Notes under the pieces: model-generated | Seen by the model: only the letters and a program-made list of their open reading frames with translations | The model's database searches: none | What the model was told of the DNA's origin: nothing | Origin: Hemibagrus wyckioides | Lineage: Eukaryota; Chordata; Actinopteri; Siluriformes; Bagridae | DNA: 64,000 bases | Direction of reading: 5' to 3' | Assembly (NCBI RefSeq): GCF_019097595.1 | Contig: NC_080715.1 | Location: forward strand, 10,434,573-10,498,572 | Program-made: the position numbers and the translations under genes | Part shown: piece by piece, positions 34,763 to 46,566 of the stretch | How the letters are laid out: the number at the start of each line of letters is the position of its first letter | How positions within the stretch are numbered: the first letter of the stretch is position 1

Positions 34763-35570
34763 GATTCCAAGCCTTACTTAAAAGTACTTTTAAGATAAAG
34801 CATTTAGTAAGAGCTGAAATTGTAACTGCTTTGTGAGTTTCAAGACCGGCAATCTTTCTTCTTGAAGAGGTTGTTTCAAAAGGAAGGAAACATCTCCAAG
34901 GATCTCCTAAGGTAGAGAAACTGCATTTCATCAAATTTATTATTCACAACAGCTCTTTCTGTGTCATGCCCTCTTAGAGGGGGAAAAAGGTTGCTGAAAG
35001 ATTCTTTGTATTCATAATGGCTTCAGGTGTGACCGATCATCTGGAATAACAGAGGCCTACCTCAGCTCAGTGAGGATGTTTAGGATGTGCTTTGGTGCTT
35101 CAAAAGTTCAAGTTCTGAGCGAGCTACAACATTCACAGCTTTAAATGTCTTCACTTTGTAGTCATAAGTGTCATGGGTTTTACTGCTTCATGAGATCAGA
35201 AAGACACACTGATCCTAAACCATTCACAGATTTAACATGTCATAAGTGTGGCTTTGTAGTTATTGTGGAAACTAGTAGTGAGGAGCTTCTGAGACTAAAG
35301 GAACAGAGATGCTTGTAAGCGGAGTTCAGCTGGATGCTTTACTCTTATAGGTGATGCTGTATTGATACAGTGCAGTCATGATTCAATTTGATTTAAGATA
35401 CAGAAATTTAATTCAATTCTCAGAAATTTCTCAGAACAAAAGTTTGATAAAATTGATTAAAAATTACTGAAAGAAATTTTCTGTGCAAGAAATTTCTGTG
35501 CAAAAACTGCCTGCATTTTGTGTCTGTCAAATCAATATGCACTACACATTCACCATGTTTTTAAAATAAA
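34763..35570. other. Unannotated DNA
   Basis: No gene recognised. The piece 35038-35085 ('catctggaataacagaggcc') resembles 37768-37812, where it lies next to another family B SINE. Confidence 0.3.
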
Positions 35571-35576
35571 CAAGTA

Positions 35577-36249
35577 CCGTATTGTTCCGAATATAAGACG
35601 ATATTTTTTTTTGTGGAAATGCATCTCAGTAAACAATGTCGTCCTATATTCGAGCTCTAGACTTTTACACGTCAATACACCTGCAATGTCATGTCAAGTC
35701 ATGCTAGCGTGCTGACGGGACCAAACTTCCCCCGTACGTGATTTTAAAGCGCAAGACGGTACCCAAAGAGGCAATACCCGCTGAAATTTTCGTTCGTGCT
35801 CAGAACAAAAGGCTGGATGGAGACTGAGCTTGTGGAATAGACTGACTGACAGAAATGACATGATTTGAGGAGCCAAGTTTGGTAAGATAAAACAGTTCGT
35901 TGCACTTCTGATTATTGCTGTACTGTTTGTTGCAGTATGTTTATTGCACTGTTATTAATTACACTTTCCAGTCATGCCTGTTATTTTTCTCCCTGAGGCA
36001 GACTTCTACTGTTCATGAAATATTGGTAGACTATGTATTTTTTCACAGTGAGATGCACAGCCTAACTGTTATTAAATCCAAATGGACTGCAGGTTATATG
36101 TTATGCCAGATGAAAATTATTTTCAAATTAAAGCATTTTCTTTATAAAAGACAAGAGTTGGTCTTCGAAATGCATTTTTCCAAAAGGTACACTTTGAAAA
36201 TGGAGGGTCGTCTTATAATCAGGGACGTCTTATATTCGGGACAATATGG
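35577..36249 (+). mobile_element. Pogo-like (Tc1/mariner superfamily) deletion derivative
   Basis: Ends are inverted repeats. The left is 'ccgtattgttccgaatataa' at 35577-35596. The right is its near complement 'ttatattcgggacaatatgg' at 36230-36249. Both are flanked by TA (35575-35576 and 36250-36251). The + strand frame from 35711 encodes about 40 residues resembling the pogo-type DDE domain, including Ala-Asp-Gly-Thr-Lys-Leu-Pro-Pro and a Lys-Arg-Lys-Thr-x-Pro-Lys run, before a stop at about 35831. The rest is non-coding. At 673 bp it is far shorter than an autonomous element, so it is a relic mobilised, if at all, by another copy. Confidence 0.8.
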
Positions 36250-36251
36250 TA

Positions 36252-37035
36252 AATTAATTCATCAATCAATTCTCTCAAGATTTTGATTCAATAGCAAAGT
36301 ATCTGACCGGAGGACTTGGAAAATGAACTGAAAAGCAGAAATTGAGCTCCAAAGTCGGCTAAAATGCCCGATTTCCAACACCTCTTTCTCAGGCAGCGTA
36401 AATCGCATAGGCACAGTGATGGTAAAAGCAGTTTAAAGAGCTGTTTTTAACCGCTATAGCATAGTGTTGGTCATTGCATTTCAGAGCTTTCAGGTTTTCA
36501 CAAGCGCAGATTTTTGTGCAGTTTAAGACCTCTAGTCATGATGCACATGGTCAGATTTTTGCATCGTCATATGCATCTTGTTACGATTTATTGCTACACC
36601 CTGACCGTATAATACTGGTGTTTGATTAGGTCTGATATGAGTCATGTTGTTCCTTTGCATGGACTTCGAACTTGTTTGACTATGGCAGAGCTCCAGTGTG
36701 TGGGGAGTTTTCCATGTTAAACGTTAACCCAACTGTCTACAGTACTGTCCATCATGGCTCACTCATATGCGCTTATCTACAGGCTTAAAATGAGTGTCAA
36801 CAAATTTCCTAAGAGACCTGGACATGAAATCTTCAACAGAGGGAAAGAGGAATATTTAAGAATGAAATATCGCATGTAGTTTACCTAAATATATGACGTT
36901 TCTCAATACGAAGGGATTCATTGATTTATAATAAGCTCAATTAAGACAATTTTCTTAATGAGTAGACTGAATGATGTAGAGTCTTACCACTTACCTAACA
37001 ACTGTGAAATCTCGATGTGGATTGGATCTACAACT
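36252..37035. other. Unannotated DNA
   Basis: No gene or clear repeat; 'cgatttattgctacaccctg' near 36584 resembles a common fish dispersed motif. Confidence 0.3.
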
Positions 37036-37041
37036 AATCCG

Positions 37042-37178
37042 CAGTGTCTGCCATGATACACGCCCCCCTGGAGCAGTGAGGGGTAAGGGCCTTGCTCAAG
37101 GACCCAACAATGGCAGCTTACCGGTGCTGGGGCTTGAACCACGATCGTCCGATCAACAACTCGGAGCTTTAAAACGTG
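37042..37178 (-). mobile_element. SINE family B, truncated copy
   Basis: Minus-strand copy keeping the core ('ttgggtccttgagcaagg'), box B ('gtggttcaagccccagc') and part of the head. The 3' tail and the first head bases are missing. Confidence 0.8.
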
Positions 37179-37179
37179 T

Positions 37180-37810
37180 GGTGGAAGTCCACGCTCATAT
37201 CATGTTGGATGTACGAGAACTAATTGCATTGTTACCCAGTTCAATCACATGGAACCAATGTATGCAAGTCAATTCAGCAAGCATCTTATGGCGATTTTCA
37301 GTCAATTGTGTGTGCCGTATAGAGACTGAGAGGGAAAGCCAGAGCTGTACTGACTAACGAATCACAAGCCTTTATGAATCCAGTGGTTTATTACAGCAGA
37401 GCAGTAAGAACCTGCCCTGGGCGTCTGTTCGATTACTTTGACTGCAGCAGCTGTTTGCAACTAGCACACTAGCACTGTTTCTTTTTTTAGCAGACAAAGT
37501 CTGTTTCTACAAGCTCTACACTCGTGTAAGCGAATGTCGTGCAGGAAGATATATATTTTAGCACACCACAAGCTATGGCCTACATTATGGGCCATGTTAT
37601 TTCCATAACTTGCTTCACTCTGTCTTATGCATTAAAAAGAATGCTGAAATCTATAAAACAGCTAGCATTTCTATAGGTAGTTTTTTGTTTGCATTTTGTC
37701 TGCTGAATTTACGTCTAGAATACATTCTAAACAACTGGATCACGTGTATTCAGTCTTTTTTATGTTAAAAGAACATCTGGAATAACAGCAGCTCAACTCA
37801 GTCAGGATGT
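37180..37810. other. Unannotated DNA
   Basis: No gene or clear repeat recognised. Confidence 0.3.
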
Positions 37811-37816
37811 GAAATA

Positions 37817-38072
37817 GAAACAGACTTTATTTGTCACATATACATTACAGCACAGTGAAATTCTCTCTTCGCATATCCCAACCTTGGAGGCTGGGGTCAG
37901 AGCGCAGGGTCAGCCATGATACAGTGCCCCTGGAGCAGAGAGGGTTAAGGGCCTTGCTCAAGGGCCCAACAGTGGCAACTTGGCAGTGCTGGGGCTTGAA
38001 CCCCCGATCTTCCTGTCAACGACACAGAGCCTTAACCCATGACCCAGAGCCTTAACCACTTGAGCCAACACT
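37817..38072 (-). mobile_element. SINE family B with internal head duplication
   Basis: Minus-strand copy nearly identical to 27248-27488 across the tail and core. In its head 'cagagccttaacc' occurs twice (38024 and 38047), a short tandem duplication that adds about 23 bp between box A and box B. Confidence 0.9.
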
Positions 38073-38084
38073 TTATGGTTGTAA

Positions 38085-38200
38085 AGCTTTATCCAGTCTC
38101 CTCTGTCCTCTTTCCATCATTCTTTATAACCTCTAGAGACAGTTGTGCCTGAAAATCCCAACAGATCAGTTCATTCTGAAATAATCCAACAAGCCTGGCG
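38085..38200. repeat. Dispersed repeat F, fragment
   Basis: 'tttataacctctagagacag', 'tgcctgaaaatcccaacag' and 'atcagttcattctgaaat' match in order the block at 53640-53710 ('gtaaactctagagaaacacc', 'agatcagcactttctgaaat'). It is a non-coding dispersed repeat of unknown class. Confidence 0.6.
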
Positions 38201-39095
38201 TAATTGGATAATTTGGAGGTGTATTAAAAATCTTATTTCTTTTTGTAGATTGAAGTATTTGTCCCAGTTCTTGTGAACCTGTTAAATTAATTTGTGTCTT
38301 TGACTAATCCCCTGAATTTCGGTGGATGGTCATCTACAGGTTGGTTATTGATTATTATTATATTAACTATTATTACAGTAATAGCTGTAATAGTGTCCAG
38401 CAGGATGAACAATTTGGAATATTTTTTTTGTATAAACTTATCCAAAGCCAATTTACTACAAACTATATTCCTCTTACTCCTGCTGTCTTGTTTATTTGCC
38501 CTCCTGTAGTCTGATCATATATTTTACATCATTTACTCAATTCCCACTAGACGGTTTAGTGCCCCAAGATCCAGGCGCCAGGTTGGAAGGCTGTAGCTGG
38601 TAGTAATTTAATTGAGGAATAAAATTCTTTTGTGTTTTTTCCTACTCACTGGAAATCTCAGTATCTGAGGTTTCTGTATTCGCTTTGGTAAACATTTCTT
38701 TGCTTTCAGCTTTTTTCCCTCTAGCCGCTCAGAGCGAGGGTGTTTTACGGGCTGACCGTCTCGTGACACTTCTGCAGTTCAAGGTGCTCCATTGTTAGTG
38801 AAGGTTTGGAAGTTTGTGTGGTTCAGCACTTCCTGCTCTGGGTTTCGAAGAGGAAAGAGCAAGATGTACATAGTAAGCAGTATCTCTCTCTCTCTCTCTC
38901 TCTCCCTCTCTCTCTCTGTGTCTTTCTCCATTGTACTATTGGTGCATCCTTCCAAAGACATAATGATCACTTGTCTATGGATGTAAATAAAAGTGTTGAG
39001 CTGTGCAATGTTTTTTAGTGTTGTGTATAGAATTGTGGCTAATTTTTCACAGCTCTTATTCAGTCCTCTCTTACCCTTTTAGACCAAACTTGATC
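38200..39095. other. Unannotated DNA with a CT tract
   Basis: (CT)n at 38884-38918 with one CCCTC interruption. Nothing coding. Confidence 0.4.
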
Positions 39096-39097
39096 CA

Positions 39098-39393
39098 CGG
39101 AGCGATGGTGTGATACGGCCTAGTGGGTAGCGCCTCGTACCTCCAGGGCTCAGGGGTTTGTGTGGAGTTTACATGTTCTCTCCATGCTTTGGGGTTTTCT
39201 CTGGGTTCTCCAGTTTCCTCTTTTAGTCTAAAAAACATGCACTGTAGGCTTAATGGCACCTCTGGATTGTCTGTAGTGTGTGTATGTGTCTGTGATTGTG
39301 CCCTGCTTTGGGTTGGCACCACGTCCAAGTGCCCCGACTTCTGCCCTGAGTTCCCCAGGATAAACCCCAGGCTTCCCCAACCCTGTAATGGTC
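39098..39393 (+). mobile_element. SINE family C, nearly full length
   Basis: Head 'gcctagtgggtagcgcctcg' and a box-B-like 'cagggctcaggggtttg' are followed by 'gtggagtttacatgttctct', 'ccagtttcctcttttagtc', a short GT part, 'gattgtgccctgctttggg' and 'accccaggcttccccaaccc'. The MITE at 39396 abuts its 3' end. Confidence 0.8.
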
Positions 39394-39395
39394 CA

Positions 39396-39970
39396 AAGTG
39401 GAACCTCAGCATATAAATTTAATTCATTCTGGAGGCGAGTTCTTGAGGGTGAAAATTTGTATTGCCATGAATTTTCCCATAAGAATTAGTGCAAATACAG
39501 ACAATCCGTTCCAGCCACCCAAAAATATGACCAATATTCCCAGTACGAAGCGTATATAAACTGTATGGCTGCTCACAAAGAACTGACCCAAGCCAATCAT
39601 TCCATGTCGAGGGTCCTCACAGGAAGTTGTACCACCAAGCTTGGGCTAAAAATAGAACAAACCACCCACGCCACCAATTTGTTAACCAAAAAAACCCCGA
39701 AAAATCACCTAGCTTTTGAACGCATAACAAAGGCTGACTGGAAACAAATTCGTAAACTCGCTTTGCTTGGCTTTCCACTGATGCAAAGTTTTACGTGATG
39801 TTATGTGCAACTTAACATTTACGTGATGTTATGTTACGTGAGCCGGCGTTCGGTTCGGTTCGTTCGTATGTTGAAAATGCTTTGTATGCCGATGCGAACT
39901 TCTTGCAAAATTTCAATTCTTAAGGCGAAAAATCCATAAAGGAGGGCATTCATATGCTGAGGTTCCACTG
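39396..39970 (+). mobile_element. MITE G, copy 1
   Basis: Ends are inverted repeats: 'aagtggaacctcagcatat' at 39396 and 'atatgctgaggttccactg' ending at 39970, with TA to the right. The interior shares long stretches with 45211-45745 and, inverted, with 50115-50620. The TA target and CAGTG ends suggest the Tc1/mariner superfamily. The 77-codon frame inside is shared in part by the other copies but shows no transposase motifs. Confidence 0.9.
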
Positions 39971-39974
39971 TAAA

Positions 39975-40251
39975 CAGGTTTGAGAACTCGGTCACTATAA
40001 GTGGTGTGAAAGATAGTGTCTTCATGTCATCCAGTGAATTCACAATTAAGTGTAATCACACCGAACTTAACTGCATCTCATAATCCAACAAAATACTACA
40101 TTAATGATAAGACCGGTCCCAAAGTAATAACACTGCTGACCGTCACAATCAGATTCGAAGGCATTAAAAGATCGACATGTTGTGCCAGCCGCAGCGTTCC
40201 TGACGATGCCGGGATTTATTGGTTTATTTAAAGCAGTAATGTTCACAGGTG

Positions 40252-40321
<70 letters not shown>

Positions 40322-40834
40322 GAGAAATTTAGCCATGATCTTCCCCTGTCTCATTACTCTACACCCAGAGATGATAACAACTCTGTCACTGGGGACTGTA
40401 ATGGAATAATCCTGAAGTTGTGTGTGTGTGTACACAGATCTTGTTCCTTGTTGTGTCTGTGAGTAAAAATGGAGCTGTAGTGTTGAGTTGCAGTAGAGGA
40501 AGGAGAGCAATTCTCTCTCAGCTGATTTCTCTGATTGGATCATTGATCTGTCAGCGACTGTGCAGGAGCACTTACGCTCATATGGGAATGCCTGAGATCT
40601 TCTGCTTCTGCAAGGTTTAATTACGTTTTTAATAAAAAAAATCATTTATAATATATGTAAGCAAGGAAAAAGGTTGTGTTGTAGCATGTAGGAAGGGTTT
40701 TTTTTGCCCTTAAATGCATCTACCTTCAGGGCTTAAAGGGATGCAAGTAAATTGAAACATTGAGCTGGGTTTCAGCTGACTGCTTATTTCTGCTGTAAGT
40801 ACACTCCTATGTAATGAATGAAACTTCTACCCCA
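39975..40834. other. Unannotated DNA with a GA tract
   Basis: (GA)n with GACA variants lies at 40254-40325. 40130-40240 is non-repetitive and CpG-containing. No gene recognised. Confidence 0.4.
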
Positions 40835-41600
40835 GTGCTTTTACATTCTTCATTCTGATTGGTCAGATGGTGTGTTTTTTGTTTTTTTATACACTGGTTC
40901 TTATATGTGCAACATAAAAGTTATATACAAGTTAAATTAAAAGTCCAATCGAATTAAAACATGTAATTGGCTGATGGGAATGAAAATATTGGGAAAACAA
41001 GAGGCCTGAAACTGAAAACAAGAGGCCTAAAGCCTGAAACTTAATGGTTGCCGAAAACTGAGAAAACCAGAGACCATGGGAAATGAAAAAGCTCAAATCT
41101 GAACACAATGGAATATAGAATATAGAAAAATATGGGAGGAGCATCAGTGTATATATAGTATAGTATATACTGAGGGGATTTTTTGCCATAAATCAGATCA
41201 TTCTGGGACGTCTTGATGAATTGTTCTCGGGTTGATTGCTGACTTTTTTTGCTTTTCTCAACCCATCTATTATGTTTTGCTAAAGAAATGACCGTACACC
41301 CAGTGTCACAGGAAAAAGTGACATTGCCTTGATGAAGTGATCTGAAAGGAGATTTTTGTCGAACTTTATGGAAGGAGTCTCCAGTGTCAGTCTTTTATAT
41401 TTTATTTTATTTATTTTATTTTATTTTTATAACACCATGAATTTGCGGTTTCTGAAACACTACAAGCTGCATTTGTTTCTTATTGACTTAAAAGAAGAAG
41501 AAGTGGATGGTGAACTGTTCTCTTACAGCTGTTTTAATGCAAGTGCAACATTCAACCCCAGCCAAAAATGCACTAAATGCAGTATTTTAACTCCTTAACA
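40835..41600 (+). mobile_element. MITE-like repeat H, copy 3 (diverged)
   Basis: It begins with 'cttcattctgattggtcag' near 40848, like copy 2 near 12055. Near 41365-41395 it has 'ctttatggaaggagtctcca' and 'gtgtcagtctttta', as in copies 1 and 2. The centre differs and the 3' part contains a TTTTA run. Boundaries are approximate. Confidence 0.5.
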
Positions 41601-41639
41601 CCACAGCTGTCCTCCAACGATTATGGGCATTTAGTTACT

Positions 41640-41850
41640 AAACACTTCAGGACACTTCCTCCTCCAGTACAAAGATATGCTTTGTAGGCTAATTGACATC
41701 TCTGTTCGGTGTGTGTGTGTGTGTGTGTGTGTGTGTCTGATTGTGCCTTGTGATGCGTTGGCACCGCATCCAACAAGCCCCATGCCCTAAGTCCCCTAGG
41801 ATGGACGTCAGGCTCTGTTTGACCCTGTGTCAGATAAGCAGTAAAGAAAT
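41640..41850 (+). mobile_element. SINE family C, 3' half
   Basis: 'tttgtaggctaattgacatc', a (GT)n run at 41710-41737, 'gattgtgccttgtgatgcg', 'ttggcaccgcatccaac' and the terminal 'cagataagcagtaaagaaat' follow the family C order. The tRNA-like head is missing. Confidence 0.75.
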
Positions 41851-41859
41851 GGATAGATG

Positions 41860-42480
41860 CATATAAAATGCATATAAAAACAAACACTGTATGATGTGGC
41901 TGATCACGAATAGTATGCACTCCATGCAGGGCACTAGCTGAGTGCACAAGCTGTTTTTCCAACACTACGATGTACAGCTTATGTTCTTGCAACCCCCCTA
42001 ACGCACACCAGGATGTCTTTTCCCGCTCGTCCTTTAGTCAGATCCGAGCTCTGGATCTATCAGTGCCATTACTCAGAGCTATCTCTGCCATGACAAGCAC
42101 ACAGAAATCAGCAGAGAGAAGAGAAATGGAATCGACACTGAGGGAAAGAGGGAGAGTGCGAGCATGATACAGAGAGAGAAAGAGAGAGAGAGTTTTACTC
42201 GAGCCTGTGACCTGCCCACAGTTCAATAATTGATGGCTTGGTGGATGGTAGACGCCGAGGCTGACCTTGAAACGCTCCCAGGCCGAGTTGTGACAGCGTG
42301 GTGCTGGTGAGCTGGACCTGGACCTGGTTTCTGACTTTCACATTTCTTAAAGGAGATTTTGCATTCATTTTTTTGCAGAAGGGAAATATGTAGCGAAAGG
42401 AAATGCAGAATAGATTTGTAGTGATGGCTTCTAGACACTGATATGAACAAGAGATGCTCAAGTCAGTAATTTTTTAATCT
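41860..42480. other. Unannotated DNA
   Basis: No gene supported. 41995-42170 is less AT-rich and includes a short GA run. Confidence 0.3.
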
Positions 42481-43870
42481 AAATCTGTGTCCTGTATTGA
42501 CTCTTTATTTTATTTATTTATTTTATTTAAGTTTAATTTTAATTAATTAATTAATTAGTTTGTTTTTATTTATTATTATAAATATTTAATAAATAAAATT
42601 ATTTTATATTTATATTTTATATATTTTTTTATTTTTATATGTGGATTTATTTGTAAATACTAAATGCATTTTATATATATTGTTTCATTCTCATTTTAAG
42701 TTGTTCTTTTATTAAATACACTTTTCTTTTCTCTTTTTCTTTTTTCTTTTTTTTTCTTGTAATTTGTCTTTGTATTGTATTTCTCAAAAACACTTTGCAT
42801 TGTATTCTGTGCAAAAAGTTCTATTTGATAAGTTTATTCCTCTTCTTCTTTTTTAAGCATCTAAAAAGATTTTTCATGTTGTAAAATTGACGTAATGTTG
42901 ATGTAATGCCTTTTCCACTTATTTTTAGTTGCTCATTCCAACAATAACGAAGTGTTCAAAGAAAAAGCCTCACAGTTGCGGAAATCCTTGAACGTACAAG
43001 GTTACCAAAAAATAAATAAATAAAATCAAAATCTACTTTTCCTGCTCATCCCTGTATACCATAGACTCCACCCTGATCCAGACACACAAGTCCCAGTAAT
43101 GAGGTTGAATTGAATTTCAAGTGAACTGTTATGGATTGTGCTTTTCCATGAGCCTAGTCCTTTGGGGGATATTTGGTGCCAGTTCAATAAAGCTTTTACT
43201 GATTGCTTTGTGCTAATTGGAAAAAAACCTTTCACTCCCAAAATGCTCAGAGCATTCACTTCTTCTGACTTCAGCATATTTTGTCTGTGTAAGCAGTTTG
43301 GCCTTCTTAAACTCAGGCTTCGATACAGCAGTGCCAGTTTTGTCCGTCTCCGAGTTGGAGTTAGTGGGCGGAGACTTCCCGTGTGATTTTTCTATTTTGG
43401 GATATCTGTGTATATATGGTGTACACCGCCTGAGTTAAACACAGGAGGATGTGATATGATGCCAAGTCCTAAGTCCGGTCCATTAATTGCTTTAGGCTGC
43501 TGTTTAACTAGTTGAACTCCACAAATTGAGGCGTTTATTGTATTGCTCCGAGGCAGGAAACAGAATTTCATTGTCTTGGATGATTTTTGCTTTTCTGTGG
43601 TTGTGATATTTCTGTTGAAATTTCTTTCTGAGCTTCACATAGTTTTACACACTAGGCAGCAGAACTCATAATAGCATAAAGAGCATGAAGTTTACAAGTA
43701 GAAACCTATCTCATGCATACTTAGTAGTCCACAAAGTTAAGCTATATAGAAGGAAGTGATGTGGCATGTGGGCCAAACGCATGCTCCATGTGAATTTAGC
43801 ATTAAAAAAAATAACAGCAGTACACTATTGCTCAACATTTTCACAGTATCCAGAAGTCCCAGAAGATCCA
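42481..43870. other. AT-rich then unique DNA
   Basis: 42481-42790 is very AT-rich with TTTA/ATTA repeats. 42790-43870 has no recognised gene. Overlapping frames at 43130-43440 on both strands carry no identifiable motif. Confidence 0.3.
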
Positions 43871-43875
43871 CAGCA

Positions 43876-43988
43876 TGGGTAGTTAGCGTAAACTAGCATA
43901 GGTATCTGGTGGGTAATTACCGTAAACTACCATGCATAGATAGATAGATGGATAGATAGATAGATGGGTGGAGGGTTGGATGAACTGT

Positions 43989-44062
<74 letters not shown>

Positions 44063-44664
44063 CTTTATTCATACCCCTGGGAAATTTACAGTGGGTAATT
44101 GCTGATGGGTATACTGATGGGTAGTTACTGTAAACTAGCATAGCCATCTGATGGGTAGTTACCATAAATTAGCATAGCCATCTGATGGGTAGTTACCGTA
44201 AACTAGCAAAGCCATCTGATGGGTAGTTACCATAAACTAGCATAGCCATCTGATGGGTAGTTACCATAAACTAGCATAGCCATCTGATGGGTAGTTCCCG
44301 CTGACTAGCATAGCCATCTGATGGGTCATTACCATAAACAAGCATAGCTATCACAATGAGTAGTTACCTTAAACTAGCATATATCTATCACAGTGGGTAG
44401 TTTCCGTAGACTAGCACAGTCATCTGATGGGTAGTTACCCTACCCTAGCATAGCCATCTGATGGGTAGTTACCACCACCTATCATAGGTATCTGATGCAT
44501 TGTTAGCTAAGCTAGCATAGCCAGCTGATGTGTAGTTACCCTACCCTAGCATAGCCGTCTGATGGGTAGTTACCCTACCCTAGCATAGCCGTCTGATGGG
44601 TAGTTACACTACCCTAGCACAGCCGTCTGATGGGTAGTTACCACCACCTAGCATAGGTATCTGA
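43876..44664 (+). repeat. 34-bp minisatellite interrupted by a GATA microsatellite
   Basis: The unit contains 'gggtagttac' and 'taaactagcatagccatctg'. Consecutive copies start at 44119, 44153 and 44187, a 34-bp period that runs to about 44660. Two diverged units lie at 43876-43935, before the (GATA)n block at 43936-44060. Later units carry 'ctaccctagcatagcc' variants, showing subfamily spread within the array. Confidence 0.95.
43936..44095 (+). repeat. (GATA)n microsatellite with a LINE-like tail
   Basis: A GATA run occupies 43992-44060, with shorter GATA blocks before it. It is followed by 'ctttattcatacccctggg' and 'aaatt', the common fish retrotransposon tail. The microsatellite is probably the tail of an inserted element. 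Confidence 0.8.
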
Positions 44665-44674
44665 TGAATTTTTG

Positions 44675-44830
44675 TGGCTTGGTGGCGCAGTAGTCCAACA
44701 TCTCCAGGGTTTGAGGTTTGCTCCTTTACTCAGCTTTTACATGATCTCAGGGTTTCCTGTAGGAATTTTAGTTTCCTCTCAGCTCCCTGAAGCTTGCCTT
44801 TGACCCCTCTCCTGTCCTGTAATGACTGTG
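44675..44830 (+). mobile_element. SINE family C, 5' part
   Basis: Head-like 'ggcttggtggcgcagtagtc', the box-B position 'tccagggtttgaggtttgc', then 'agggtttcctgtaggaattt' and 'tgacccctctcctgtcctg' follow family C order but are strongly diverged. Confidence 0.6.
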
Positions 44831-45205
44831 TGGAAGTCTGTCTCGCAAAAATATTGATTGTCTTGTTCCGTGGTCATTAAGGTCACTCTCTGTGTTTTGT
44901 GCTCGAGTGCTAAAGATCAAGTCTGTAGGTTTAAACTGTTATGAATTAACTGGAGTCTGGACAGCAGATTAGAGATTTGAATAATGTTCCTGTCAGAGTC
45001 TCAAAGAGTGAATGTGACACCGATCAATAATGCAGTGATTTTTTTTCAACTATGAGTCATGCTAATGTCGATCTGTGTATGTGTGTGTGTGTGTGTGTGT
45101 ATAAGAGAGAGGGAGAGAGATAAAGAGATATAAAGAGAGAGTATTATTATGGACTAAGTGTACTATTTAGGTCAGGGCTTGTCAGCTGAAATAAGTAAAT
45201 TTTCG
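44831..45205. other. Unannotated DNA with a GT/GA tract
   Basis: (GT)n at 45080-45101 followed by a GA-rich stretch. No gene. Confidence 0.4.
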
Positions 45206-45210
45206 TTATA

Positions 45211-45745
45211 CAGTGGAACCACAGTATAAAAATTTAATTCGTTCTGGTTGCGGGTTCTTAAGGTGAAAATGTGTATTGCAAAACAAATTTCCCCCCAAGA
45301 AATAATGTAAACGCAGATAATCCATTCCAGCCACCCAAAAATATGACCAATACGAAGCGTATGTAAACTGCATGGCTGCTTACAAAGAACTGACCCAGGC
45401 CAAGCATTCCATGTCAAGGCTCCTCACAGGAAGTCGTGCCACCAAGCTGTGGGCTAAAAATAGAACGCCACCAATCTGTCAACAAAAAAGCGCCTGAAAA
45501 ATCACCTAGCTTTTGAAAACATGACGAAGGCAGCGCTGGTATCATGGGTTGACTCTTTTGAAAACATTTTCGTTGACTGGAAAAATAAAAAAAATCATAA
45601 AATTCGTGAACTCACTTCGGTTGGCTTTGCTTGGATTCCACTGATGCTAAACTCTGTGCAACTTAGCCGGTGTTCACTTTGAGTTTGTTTGTATGCTGAA
45701 GATGCTTTGTATGCCGAATCAAGTTTCAATTCTTATCAATATAAA
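45211..45745 (+). mobile_element. MITE G, copy 2 (right end lost)
   Basis: The left end 'cagtggaaccacagtataaa' is preceded by TA at 45209-45210. The interior matches copy 1 ('cattccagccacccaaaaat', 'atggctgcttacaaagaact', 'gaaaaatcacctagctttt'). The final inverted repeat is missing after 'caagtttcaattcttat'. Confidence 0.85.
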
Positions 45746-45825
45746 TAAGATTAAATTAATGCATTGTTTTATGTTCCTCCACCCTTACAAAGTTCGTTAG
45801 GCACCAACTTGATAGCACTGTAGCT

Positions 45826-46112
45826 TTAAACATTCACCAATCCATTGTCTATACCCCCTTTATTCCTAATTAGGGAGCTGGAGGCACACATTGGGCAAAA
45901 GGCAGGGGTACACCCTGGACAGGCTGCTAGTCCATCACAGGGCCACATATAGACAGACAACCACACACTCACTCCTATGGACAATTTAGAATTACCAATC
46001 AACCTAATGTACATGTTTTTGGACTGTGGGAGGAAACCAGAGTACACCCACGCAGGTTCGATCCCAGGACCTTCTTGCTGTGAGGTAACCACGAAGCCAA
46101 CGTGCTTAGCCC
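45826..46112 (-). mobile_element. SINE family C, minus-strand copy
   Basis: On the + strand one reads 'ccattgtctataccc', 'gtacaccctggacaggctgc', 'tagtccatcacaggg', 'ggacaatttagaattacc', 'tttttggactgtgggagg' and 'gcaggttcgatcccaggacc'. This is family C in reverse with a recognisable box B complement. The (GAAT)n tail is absent. Confidence 0.8.
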
Positions 46113-46488
46113 TAGCTTTAAACACATGACTATAAAATGCAGAAGCTGTGGTAGCTTTACTTTAAAAATAAATTCACTTGATGTCATTGATCTGTGTGTG
46201 TGAGAAACAACTTTTTTTTTCTATTCCTAAAAATTACCTCAGCGTTCACAGTTAAAAAATTAGTACTATTTAGGTCAGAGGATGTCAAGTGGCAGACTTA
46301 CTCCCAGCACTACTATGGTGGAAATGTCACCACATGTGGTTTATAGATCTCCTTTATACATCCGTTCCTCGCCTTTAAATAGTTCTGTTAACATCTGTCG
46401 GAAACACACACTTGCTCTTTGCAAGCTCTTTATGTACGTAGACTTCTCCAGAATCAGCTTCTCTACTCACTAGCAAGCATTTTAATTA

Positions 46489-46566
<78 letters not shown>

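Noticed and set aside
39565..39798. 77-codon frame as a conserved small protein
   Set aside because: It is part of MITE G and appears only because the three copies share sequence; no transposase or other motif is present.
43876..44664. CRISPR-like array of 34-bp units
   Set aside because: Units are directly adjacent without spacers, so it is a minisatellite.
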